Below are positions 10,757 to 17,458 of a DNA stretch of 17,607 nt, piece after piece. Where the stretch lies: NCBI GenBank assembly GCA_038250235.1, contig JBBSCO010000059.1:1-17607 (forward strand), given 5' to 3'. A model generated the notes under the pieces. It did not search any database, was not told the origin of the DNA, and worked only from the letters and a program-made list of their open reading frames with translations. Positions within the stretch are counted from its first letter, which is position 1. Every line of letters starts with the position of its first letter. The position numbers and the translations under genes were made by a program. The stretch is from JAAUTS01 sp038250235 (lineage in GTDB: Bacteria > Verrucomicrobiota > Verrucomicrobiia > Methylacidiphilales > JAAUTS01).

Positions 10757-10837
10757 ATGAAACAAGTGGTTCTGCGGAAGCCCCACCTTTTGGGATTGCT
10801 AATTCTTTCCACTACATTCATCGTGTTCAGCTCATGA
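10757..10837 (+). CDS. Possible 26-residue hydrophobic peptide upstream of the parvulin gene
   Basis: ATG 10757 opens a 26-codon frame. It reads MKQVVLRKPH followed by a hydrophobic stretch (LLGLLILSTTFIVF) and SS. Its TGA (10835-10837) overlaps the next gene's ATG as ATGA. The positive N-terminus and single hydrophobic segment look like a one-pass membrane peptide or signal-like leader. The overlap suggests translational coupling with the lipoprotein gene. No Shine-Dalgarno is visible, and a frame this short can occur by chance. Confidence 0.35.
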   Translation: MKQVVLRKPHLLGLLILSTTFIVFSS

Positions 10838-11856
10838 AATTACGCTATCTTCTGTTTCTATCCTGCTTTGCCATTCTTTCCTGTAGCCCCAAAGATCCCA
10901 AGGATCCCAAATTCGTCGTGGCTAAAGTAAACGGCCAAAAAATCACACGGGCCGATCTCGAAACAGGCACCCAGGAAGTGGCCAAACGTTTTGGAGCAAG
11001 CCTTGAACTGCTGACTCCCCCGCAGGTCGAGGTTCTCAACTGGCAGATGGCCAATGAACTGGTCAACGAAAAGTTGGTTCTGGCCGCTGCCGCCAAAATC
11101 AAAAATTCCACGATCAACCAAAAAGTCGACGAGCAATTGACCAAGATCAAGGCCTCCAGTGGTTCCGACGAAAATTTCCAGGAAAAGCTGACCAAGGCCG
11201 GCATGAATGAAGCCAAACTCCGCAACGAAATCAGCAAACAGGCCTCGATGGAAGCCCTCATCGAAAACACCTATAAGGAAGAACTGGCCCTGGTTCCCGA
11301 TGCCGCCGCCAAGTTCTACGAAACCAATCCCGACAAGTTTAATCAGAAGGAAATGATCCAGGCCCGCCACATCCTCGTTCTGGCCAGGGAAGGCTCACCC
11401 AAAGCGGAGATTGCCGCAGCCAAAACGAAAGCCGAAGCGGCGCGCAAAGAAATTGTAGGCGGCAAAAGTTTTGAAGAAGTGGCCATGTCCGTCTCCGAAG
11501 ATCCGGGCAGCAAAGAACGCGGCGGCACTCTTCCCCCGTTTGGACGCGGCCAGATGGTTCCGCCCTTCGAACAGGTGGCATTCAGTTCCCCGGTGAACAA
11601 GCTCAGCCCCGTTTTCCAGACCAGCTACGGTTTCCATTTCCTGGAAGTCCTCCAAAAACGTTCCGCCCGTGTCATCTCTCTGGATGAGGCACGCCTCCAG
11701 ATCGAGCAAAATTTGATCAACGAAAAGAAGACGGAACTGGCCCAGAAGCTAATCGACAAGCTACGCGCAGAAGCCAAAGTTAAGATCAACATTCCAGATC
11801 CAAGCGCCAAAAAACCTGAAGAAACCAAACCTACAGCAGCTCCGGCCCAGCAGTAA
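10834..11856 (+). CDS. Periplasmic peptidyl-prolyl isomerase lipoprotein (SurA/PrsA-like parvulin)
   Basis: 340 residues. The N-terminus is a lipoprotein signal, with hydrophobic MKLRYLLFLSCFAILSC and the likely lipidated Cys at 17 (ILSC). A SurA-N-like helical chaperone region covers about 27-165 (VVAKVNGQKITRADLE at the start). One parvulin domain lies at about 177-276: ARHILVLA, GGKSFEEVAMSVSEDPGS, GGTLPPFGRGQMVPPFEQVAF, TSYGFHFLEVL. A coiled helix and a Pro/Ala/Lys-rich tail end the protein. It should fold or escort exported proteins, anchored at a membrane. One parvulin domain and a lipobox make it closer to PrsA-like chaperones than to classical two-domain SurA. A strong terminator follows directly. 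Confidence 0.92.
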   Translation: MKLRYLLFLSCFAILSCSPKDPKDPKFVVAKVNGQKITRADLETGTQEVAKRFGASLELLTPPQVEVLNWQMANELVNEKLVLAAAAKIKNSTINQKVDEQLTKIKASSGSDENFQEKLTKAGMNEAKLRNEISKQASMEALIENTYKEELALVPDAAAKFYETNPDKFNQKEMIQARHILVLAREGSPKAEIAAAKTKAEAARKEIVGGKSFEEVAMSVSEDPGSKERGGTLPPFGRGQMVPPFEQVAFSSPVNKLSPVFQTSYGFHFLEVLQKRSARVISLDEARLQIEQNLINEKKTELAQKLIDKLRAEAKVKINIPDPSAKKPEETKPTAAPAQQ

Positions 11857-11879
11857 ATTTTCAGGAATCCTTCATCCCC

Positions 11880-11909
11880 AAAGCACGGGCATCCGCCCGT
11901 GCTTTTTTT
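11880..11909 (+). terminator. Rho-independent terminator of the parvulin gene
   Basis: The perfect stem AAGCACGGGC / GCCCGTGCTT with ATCC loop (11881-11903) is followed by a run of T. It begins 24 bases after the stop codon. On the minus strand the T-run is weak, so it mainly serves the plus-strand gene. Confidence 0.93.
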
Positions 11910-11926
11910 GTGGGTGGAAACAATCG

Positions 11927-12553
11927 TCAGACCGTACCGAAAAGCCGGTCCCCGAAGTCACCCAGTCCCGGCAGGATGTAACCCCGCTCATTCAACTGGC
12001 GATCCAGTGCCGCTGTTACGATTTCGACATCCGGATGCAGCCGGTTGACTTCCGACACTCCTTCCGGTGCTGCGACACAACAAACCATGAGGATTCTTTC
12101 CGCACCCGCCTTTTTCAAGGCCGCCAGCGCGGCGCAACTGCTATGGCCCGTGGCCAGCATCGGGTCAAGCAGAAGAATCTGGAGACCGGAGAGATCCCTG
12201 GGCAGACGCTCCACATAAACATCCGCCTGCAACGTCTCTTCATTGCGGGCGATCCCGATATGGCCCACTGAAGCCTCAGGCAACAGATCACGGAAAGGTT
12301 CCAGCAATGCCAGACCGGCACGGAGCACGGGCACCAGACAAACGGGGCGGCGCAGACGCGAGCCTTCCGTTTTTTCCAGCGGAGTTTGCACCTGCCTGGC
12401 CACGCTTTCCAGATAACGGGTGGCTTCAACCGCCAGGATTTTTCCGGCCAGACGCGCGGCCCTCGTGAAACACTCCGTATCGAGTTTCTCATCCCGCAAC
12501 ATCGTCATGCGGGCATTCAGGATTGGATGATCAAGGATTCGCAGATTTTTCAT
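11927..12553 (-). CDS. upp: Uracil phosphoribosyltransferase
   Basis: 208 residues, the usual Upp length. It makes UMP from uracil and PRPP in the cytosolic salvage pathway. The PRPP-binding loop reads LLLDPMLATGHSS (127-139), close to the family's DPMLATGGS with His in place of the second Gly. VPVLRAGLALLEPF (74-87), VAAPEGV and the C-terminal GYILPGLGDFGDRLFGT are all family marks. The N-terminus begins MKNLRILDHPIL, as usual. The ATG (12553) lies inside the end of the upstream DUF1232-like gene with a 23-base overlap and no Shine-Dalgarno, suggesting translational coupling. Confidence 0.97.
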   Translation of the reverse strand: MKNLRILDHPILNARMTMLRDEKLDTECFTRAARLAGKILAVEATRYLESVARQVQTPLEKTEGSRLRRPVCLVPVLRAGLALLEPFRDLLPEASVGHIGIARNEETLQADVYVERLPRDLSGLQILLLDPMLATGHSSCAALAALKKAGAERILMVCCVAAPEGVSEVNRLHPDVEIVTAALDRQLNERGYILPGLGDFGDRLFGTV

Positions 12554-12746
12554 CGGGGTTTTTAAACTTTTTTTGCATCAAGGTCTGAATGCCCCACAAA
12601 AGCAGCACCCCCGCAGTTCCCTCGTCCAGATTGCCAATGCCCGGAATATTATCCGGCAACAATTCAAAGACCCCGAAAGTGGGATTCAACAGATACAAAA
12701 AACTCAACACCGTCACCGTAGCCGCACCCGTTTTTTTCCAGTTCAT
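12531..12746 (-). CDS. Small DUF1232/YkvA-like membrane protein
   Basis: 71 residues. A hydrophobic segment (about 8-28) is followed by LLPDNIPGIGNLDEGTAGV, which fits the DUF1232 core (PxDLIPDxIPxxGxxDD-like), and a second hydrophobic segment (VLLLWGIQTL). The Lys/Asp-rich tail should be cytosolic. Function of the family is unknown. It has the best ribosome-binding site in the window, GGAGG at 12761-12757, about 10 bases before the ATG. The end overlaps upp by 23 bases. Confidence 0.75.
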   Translation of the reverse strand: MNWKKTGAATVTVLSFLYLLNPTFGVFELLPDNIPGIGNLDEGTAGVLLLWGIQTLMQKKFKNPDEKSANP

Positions 12747-12752
12747 GATTTA

Positions 12753-12977
12753 TTAACCTCCATTACGTTTGGACCATTGATCGACCACCACCACCCGGAT
12801 ATTCACCAGGTTGTCATAATACGTTTTGACCTGCTCCTCCGTCCACTTCGGATGGCCGTCGCGGATCAGCTGTAAGGTCCAGCTCTCCGCCAATTCGGCT
12901 TCTCTCCTGCTCAGAGATCCCACCTGCCGGTGATAAAGCAACTTATTAATCCGTTCCGGCAAACCCAAAAAGTTCAC
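12753..12977 (-). CDS. Small hypothetical protein at the head of the upp cluster
   Basis: 74 residues from GTG 12977, which has AGGG seven bases upstream; TTG 12983 would add two residues. The sequence has a basic/acidic helical body (SLSRREAELAESWTLQLIRD) and a WTEEQVKTYYDNLVNIRVVVV segment. It has no membrane span or signal. I do not recognise a family. The stop lies within 6 bases of the next gene's start, so the three genes 12977-11927 should be one transcript. A regulatory or partner role for the small membrane protein is possible but only inferred. Confidence 0.65.
   Translation of the reverse strand: MNFLGLPERINKLLYHRQVGSLSRREAELAESWTLQLIRDGHPKWTEEQVKTYYDNLVNIRVVVVDQWSKRNGG
12757..12761 (-). 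promoter_or_regulatory. Shine-Dalgarno site of the DUF1232-like gene
   Basis: GGAGG on the minus strand, 10 bases before ATG 12746, confirms this start. It is unusual because most other genes of the window have no Shine-Dalgarno. It lies just upstream of, and close to, the stop of the preceding small gene (12755-12753). Confidence 0.8.
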
Positions 12978-13175
12978 TCCCAAACCCTAATCAAGACTCC
13001 ATAAATGGCAATGTAAGGTTTTCAACAAGGTGTCCGAGCGTGTTCAAACGTGTCCGTTCACTTGGCTGTAGCCGAACGTTCCACCCCCCGGTTCTTTATA
13101 CGCCTTTTCGGGGGCCCAGAGCTTCCGGCACCAACCAAACAAATCCCGCCGTTATGTTTTCTGCTTTCTGGACAA

Positions 13176-13607
13176 ATGGACTCTTTTGAACCAGATTTCC
13201 AAGTGATGAAAGAACCCTGCCCCGAACTGCTCCGCGTGCAGCAACTGCTCGACAAACTCGAGCAGAGGGCCCGCTCCTGCCGCGGCCTTTTTCCGGTCGC
13301 CTCAGCCTTGGAATTTCTTAACCTGGCTTCTGACCAGGAATGTCACCGCCTTATTCCCGTGGAGGAACTTTCCAACCTGAACCCCTCCCAACTCCACCTT
13401 ATTTCCCTGTGCCTGGAACGTTTCTGGCGCGATCCCTCCCTCTGCCAACAAGTCCTGGCCCAATGTCTGTTGCGTCATGGGAGAACATCCCTGAAAATCC
13501 ATCAACCCGGCAGTTTCCTGCAGGGAGGCTGGTTCAACGTAATCCAAAAGGCACTCCAGCCCCCTGCCGAAACGACTTGTCAGAATACGCAGCTTAAGTC
13601 AGCCTGA
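13176..13607 (+). CDS. Hypothetical protein, cysteine-rich, cytosolic
   Basis: 143 residues from ATG 13176; ATG 13206 is an alternative start. No signal peptide or membrane helix is visible. The sequence is mostly helical (ELLRVQQLLDKLEQRARS, SQLHLISLCLERFW) and has seven Cys scattered without a clear zinc pattern (15, 35, 56, 79, 90, 97, 135). A small C-terminal Gly/Phe-rich part (PGSFLQGGWFNVIQKAL) ends it. I do not recognise a family. It ends with a strong hairpin (13617-13640) before lemA, so it is probably separate from the lemA operon. Confidence 0.6.
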   Translation: MDSFEPDFQVMKEPCPELLRVQQLLDKLEQRARSCRGLFPVASALEFLNLASDQECHRLIPVEELSNLNPSQLHLISLCLERFWRDPSLCQQVLAQCLLRHGRTSLKIHQPGSFLQGGWFNVIQKALQPPAETTCQNTQLKSA

Positions 13608-13616
13608 ATGACGCAA

Positions 13617-13640
13617 GGCAGGCTCTGAATGAGCCGTGCC
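13617..13640 (+). terminator. Hairpin between the hypothetical gene and lemA
   Basis: GGCA-GGCTC, loop TGAAT, GAGCC-(G)-TGCC gives nine pairs with one bulged G, 9 bases after the stop. There is no T-run, so it may be a processing or attenuating hairpin rather than a classic intrinsic terminator. Confidence 0.4.
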
Positions 13641-13666
13641 CTAACCTCAACCCCGGAACCCTTTAT

Positions 13667-14272
13667 ATGAGCTTTATTATCCTTGCTCTTGTCGTCGTGA
13701 TCCTAGTCGCAGTCCTTCTTGTCGCCGTTGTTGTCATCGGCATCTACAACGGCCTTGTCTCGTTGCGCAACCGTTACCAGAACGCCTACGCCCAGATTGA
13801 TGTCCAACTCAAACGTCGTTACGACCTCATACCCAATCTCGTTGAAACCGCCAAAGGTTACATGAAGCATGAGCGCGAAACGCTGGAAGCCGTTATCGCC
13901 GCCCGTAACACCGCTTTTTCCGCCAACCAAAAAGCCGCCCAGAATCCCGGCGACCCCCAGTCCATGACGGCCCTCTCCGGGGCGGAAGCAGGTCTGACTG
14001 GTGCTCTCAGCCGTTTGATGGTCGTGGCGGAAGCCTATCCCGACCTCAAAGCCAACCAGAACATGATGCAGCTTTCCGAGGAATTGACCTCCACAGAAAA
14101 CAAAGTCGCCTTTGCCCGTCAGGCCTACAATGATGCGGTCATGACTTACAACACGAAGCGGGAGACCTTCCCTGACAATATTGTGGCCAATACTTTCAAC
14201 TTCACGGCAGCCCAGCTTTTCGAAATAACCAACGCTGCTGAAAAAGAAGCCCCCAAAGTTTCCTTCACCTAA
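13667..14272 (+). CDS. lemA: LemA-family membrane protein
   Basis: 201 residues. A hydrophobic N-terminal helix (about 4-28) anchors the protein with no cleavable signal. The family core follows: IYNGLVSLRNRYQNAYAQID, then QLKRRYDLIPNLVETAKGYMKHE (about 48-70) and a long helical body. TENKVAFARQAYNDAVMTYN and FPDNIVANTF are near the end. LemA proteins are small membrane proteins of unclear role that recur next to HtpX/M48 proteases, as here. The next gene starts 24 bases downstream and the gap is filled by a hairpin. Confidence 0.96.
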   Translation: MSFIILALVVVILVAVLLVAVVVIGIYNGLVSLRNRYQNAYAQIDVQLKRRYDLIPNLVETAKGYMKHERETLEAVIAARNTAFSANQKAAQNPGDPQSMTALSGAEAGLTGALSRLMVVAEAYPDLKANQNMMQLSEELTSTENKVAFARQAYNDAVMTYNTKRETFPDNIVANTFNFTAAQLFEITNAAEKEAPKVSFT

Positions 14273-14293
14273 AAAAGGGGGCTGTCTCCTTTT
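14273..14293 (+). promoter_or_regulatory. Hairpin filling the lemA-protease gap
   Basis: AAAAGGGG (14273-14280), loop GCTGT, CTCCTTTT (14286-14293) pair over eight positions, including one G-T. It starts directly after the lemA stop and ends 3 bases before the protease ATG. It may weaken read-through or initiation and so set more LemA than protease. That role is inference. Confidence 0.45.
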
Positions 14294-14296
14294 CTC

Positions 14297-16312
14297 ATGG
14301 ACTTCTTTGCCCGTCAGGACCAGGCCAGACGCAACACCACTGTTCTGCTGGTTTACTTCAGCCTGGCGGTTTTGGTAACCATCCTCTCCGTCTATGCCGC
14401 CACGGTTGTTGGCATCGGGATTTTCCAAAGCCAGAGTCCGGTTCAGATCCAATGGGAATCCGGTAATCCAGATTCGCTTTCCTCCTTTGGGGATGTCCTG
14501 ACCGACGGTCTACCCTGGTTTGACAAAGAACTGTTTTTTCTCATCACCGCCATCGTGGGCATGATCGTCTTTCTCGGATACAGCATCATGACCTTTCGAC
14601 TCTCCCAAGGAGGCAAAAGCGTGGCCACCCTGTTGGGCGGACGCCCGCTGAATCCCTCCACTACCAAAGCGGACGAAGTCAAACTGCGCAACGTGGTCGA
14701 AGAAATGGCCATTGCCTCAGGCCTTCCCATGCCGGAAATCTATCTCCTCGACCATGAGCCGGGAATCAATGCCTTTGCCGCTGGCTATTCCGGCAGCGAT
14801 GCCGTGATCGGTGTCACCCGTGGAAGCCTGGAAATCCTGACACGCGATGAACTCCAGGGAGTTATTGCCCACGAATTCAGCCACATTCTCAACGGAGATA
14901 TGCGCCTGAACATGCGGCTCAGTTGCCTGGCCCACGGCATTCTCTTTATTGCAGAAACAGGCAATTTGCTGCTGCAACTGCCTTTCCGCGCACGGCTCGG
15001 CGGTGGCAACAAAAAGGAGGGAGGCAGCCTCCTCCTTGTCGTATTCGCGGCCGGCGTTGTCCTCGCCATCGTCGGCTCCATTGGTTACTTTTTCACCTCA
15101 GCCCTGAAAGCCGCCATCTCCCGCCAGCGCGAATTCCTGGCCGATGCGGCTGCCGTTCAGTTCACCCGGAATCCCGCAGGAATCGGCGGTGTTTTGAAAA
15201 AAATCGGTGGCTTTGCCAAAGGTTCCAAACTCAACGCCCCACAAGCCTCACAGGCCAGCCACTTTTTCTTCTCGCAGGGCATTTCCTTTTTTCTGGGCAA
15301 TCTTCTTTCAACCCACCCGCCTTTAAAGAAACGCATCCTGGCCATTGACCCGCATTTTCAAAATGAGTTTCCCGAAATTTCCCCCGATTACCGGGCCGGG
15401 GACTATGGAGGTTCGTTGGAAGGTTCCTCCGGCTTGCACGAGGCTGCAGGAGTTCTTTTCGCAGGTGATTTATCCATGCTCCAGCGCCCTGAGGATGTGC
15501 TGAAGACCGTGGGACAGCTCAAACCCGTCCAGATCCGGCAGGCCGCGCGTTTAAGGGAATCCTTCCATCAAAACCTTTTTCAGGCCGCGCACGAACCCTT
15601 TGGCGCAAGAGGCCTGATCGTGGCCACTTTGGTCGCGCATCACAGGAACTCCCCGGAAGCCACAGAGCGTCTGATCCGGGTCGCGGGTCCGGAGCTGGCA
15701 GAAGAAGTCAGGCAGCAGCTGCTCTTGGTCATTGATCTCCCAAGCTCACGGATGTTGAGTCTGATTGATCTCAGCCTTCCCGCACTTCGGCAGCTTTCCC
15801 CTGACCAATTCCGCAGCTTCCGGCAGATGGTGCAAAAGCTGATTGAAGAAGATTCCAGCATCTCACTCTTCGAATACACCCTGCAGAAAATCCTGTTCCG
15901 GCATCTGGATTCACATTTCAGCCCAAGAGCACGGCAAAGCTCCGCTGAATTTTACTCACTCAAACAAATCCTGGCTCCGGTGCTGACTCTTCTGGGGGCA
16001 CTGGCTTACTTCGACTCCGACGAAGTTTTGGTAATTGAAGACTCCTTCCAAAAAGGCTGCCAGCAACTCAATCTGACCGGTGTAAGCTACCATTTACCGG
16101 AACGCGAAGCATGCAGTCTGGCAAAGGTGGATGAAAGTCTGGATCTTTTGCAAAAAGCAACGCCGGTACTGAAACGCAATATTCTCTACGCCTGCGCCAC
16201 CCTGGTCATGTCCAATTCCAAAATCAGCCCGGAAGAAGCCGAACTCCTTCGGGCCATTGCCGATACCTTGGATTGCCCGATTCCTCCGTTCGCGTCCGGA
16301 TTGGATTCTTAA
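14297..16312 (+). CDS. M48-family (HtpX-like) membrane zinc metalloprotease with C-terminal extension
   Basis: 671 residues, about twice the size of HtpX. Membrane helices lie at about 15-43, 78-101 and 245-268. The zinc site is HEFSH (192-196) plus the family's third ligand E279 in RQREFLADAAAVQF. INAFAAGY (157-164) and STHPPLKKRI (339-348) are further M48 marks. After about residue 370 a 300-residue helical extension follows that I cannot fully assign. Its last part (LKRNILYACATLVMSNSKISPEEAELLRAIAD, split by eye) resembles a TerB-like domain. The protein should degrade misfolded membrane proteins. Placement after lemA is the usual pairing. Confidence 0.93.
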   Translation: MDFFARQDQARRNTTVLLVYFSLAVLVTILSVYAATVVGIGIFQSQSPVQIQWESGNPDSLSSFGDVLTDGLPWFDKELFFLITAIVGMIVFLGYSIMTFRLSQGGKSVATLLGGRPLNPSTTKADEVKLRNVVEEMAIASGLPMPEIYLLDHEPGINAFAAGYSGSDAVIGVTRGSLEILTRDELQGVIAHEFSHILNGDMRLNMRLSCLAHGILFIAETGNLLLQLPFRARLGGGNKKEGGSLLLVVFAAGVVLAIVGSIGYFFTSALKAAISRQREFLADAAAVQFTRNPAGIGGVLKKIGGFAKGSKLNAPQASQASHFFFSQGISFFLGNLLSTHPPLKKRILAIDPHFQNEFPEISPDYRAGDYGGSLEGSSGLHEAAGVLFAGDLSMLQRPEDVLKTVGQLKPVQIRQAARLRESFHQNLFQAAHEPFGARGLIVATLVAHHRNSPEATERLIRVAGPELAEEVRQQLLLVIDLPSSRMLSLIDLSLPALRQLSPDQFRSFRQMVQKLIEEDSSISLFEYTLQKILFRHLDSHFSPRARQSSAEFYSLKQILAPVLTLLGALAYFDSDEVLVIEDSFQKGCQQLNLTGVSYHLPEREACSLAKVDESLDLLQKATPVLKRNILYACATLVMSNSKISPEEAELLRAIADTLDCPIPPFASGLDS

Positions 16313-16860
16313 GGTTCAAAGTCCCTGGCCACAAAACCGTCACTGCAGAACAGCTTGTGGTTCAGGCATTTGACTCCTTTAAGCTTATCATACGGAACTG
16401 GACCGTGTGATAGTAACAAGCCGAAGACCTTGCCTTTCAAGGAATTGGATTGCTTTCCACTTGGTTTCGCCTACTGTCGGCGTTCGAGAAAGGAATTGAG
16501 CCAGCGTACCCGCTAAAAGCAACATTTCCCCGGAACACCGTGATACCTGACGTATTCCACAAAGGCGGATCCAATCCAGCCTTAACGTTCATCCGGGGCG
16601 AGCAACGAAATAACTTCTGTTGATTTTAGACGGCCCAACGACAACCGATTTCCAAAGTATTGATTACGAAAGGCTTGCGGCTCAATCTCTTCGACCACTG
16701 GATAAAAATGTGAGGATAGTCTTTACGACACAGCAAGCCCGGAAAACCCCGGGGACTTTTCGCTGGTAAGTGACCTCACCTCCCCATGGATTTCGAACGA
16801 TGATTGAAGCTGCTGCAATTTAGAAACGGCCCTTGTCCCCTGCTGGCTCATACTTGAGCA
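16313..16860. other. Long intergenic region without a supported gene
   Basis: 548 bases with no confident ORF. On the minus strand a start-less frame ends exactly at the protease stop (TAA at 16311-16309) and reads protein-like (KVFGLLLSHGPVPYDKL...). A second short frame around 16460-16620 in another phase starts MNVKAGLDPPLW. These may be remnants of one frameshifted gene or chance. No RNA gene, T-run terminator or promoter could be assigned. GCTCA-TACT-TGAGC at 16846-16859 abuts the next start. Confidence 0.4.
16846..16859 (+). promoter_or_regulatory. Hairpin abutting the RRM gene start codon
   Basis: GCTCA-TACT-TGAGC (5 bp stem, 4 base loop) ends one base before ATG 16861, and there is no Shine-Dalgarno. 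An RNA-binding protein could bind its own leader here, as some RNA-binding proteins do; that is inference. The stem is short and could be chance. Confidence 0.35.
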
Positions 16861-17412
16861 ATGAATACAGAAAGATCGAACAGACCACGCGGTGGCGGTG
16901 GCGGTGGCGGCGGACGTCGACGTAGCGGCCCCTCACGCGGTCCCCGCAGAGACGGATACAGCAAAGCCCCCCAGAAAAAAGGCAACCCAGTTGTTGCCTT
17001 CTTCAAGAAAATCTTCGGCCTCGACAAGCCCAAGAAATTTACCCCGCGTCCCGACGAACGTCGCCGTGAAGACCGCCCCCCCCGCCAGGAACGTTCCGAA
17101 CGTCCCGAGCAGGTGGAACGCGCTCCCCGTCCTCCCCGGGAAGAGGCTCCGGCCACTCCTCCGGAAATCCTCTCCACCAAGCTCTACATCGGCAACCTGG
17201 CCTATGAAACTTCGGAAAGTGATCTCTTTGATCTCTTCTCCAAAGTGGGCAGCGTGACCAACTCCGAAGTGATCCGCGACGGCCAATCCAAATCCAAAGG
17301 ATTCGGATTCGTCGAAATGGACACCCTTGAAACGGCCAAACAGGCCGCAGAGAAATATCATCGCACCGACTTCATGGGCCGCCAGATCGTGGTGGCCGGA
17401 GCGAAAAAGTAA
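16861..17412 (+). CDS. RRM-type RNA-binding protein with basic disordered N-terminus
   Basis: 183 residues. The C-terminal RRM (about 106-180) has RNP2 LYIGNL (108-113) and RNP1 KGFGFVEM (146-153), plus NLAYETSESDLFDLFSKVG. The N-terminal 105 residues are Gly/Arg/Pro-rich and disordered: an eight-glycine run (11-18), an RRRSGPSRGPRR patch, a short FFKKIFGLDKPKKF motif and a Pro/Arg/Glu-rich linker. It should bind single-stranded RNA in the cytosol; bacterial single-RRM proteins (cyanobacterial Rbp type) are often cold-linked, but no such signal is proven here. The frame begins at ATG 16861 and ends shortly before a strong terminator. Confidence 0.93.
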   Translation: MNTERSNRPRGGGGGGGGRRRSGPSRGPRRDGYSKAPQKKGNPVVAFFKKIFGLDKPKKFTPRPDERRREDRPPRQERSERPEQVERAPRPPREEAPATPPEILSTKLYIGNLAYETSESDLFDLFSKVGSVTNSEVIRDGQSKSKGFGFVEMDTLETAKQAAEKYHRTDFMGRQIVVAGAKK

Positions 17413-17429
17413 CTTTTTTCGCTGATCCA

Positions 17430-17458
17430 AAAAAGCCCCGCTCCGGCGGGGTTTTTTT
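17430..17458 (+). terminator. Rho-independent terminator of the RRM gene
   Basis: CCCCGC-TCCG-GCGGGG (17436-17451) with a T7 tail and a leading A-run, 18 bases after the stop. The leading A-run makes it potentially bidirectional. Confidence 0.94.

Noticed and set aside
13703..14452. 249-codon minus-strand frame over lemA
   Set aside because: Antisense to lemA and the protease start; Gly-rich shadow translation without domains.
16313..16860. tmRNA, SRP RNA or 6S RNA in the long gap
   Set aside because: No tRNA-like ends, SRP apical loop or closed bubble structure could be recognised.
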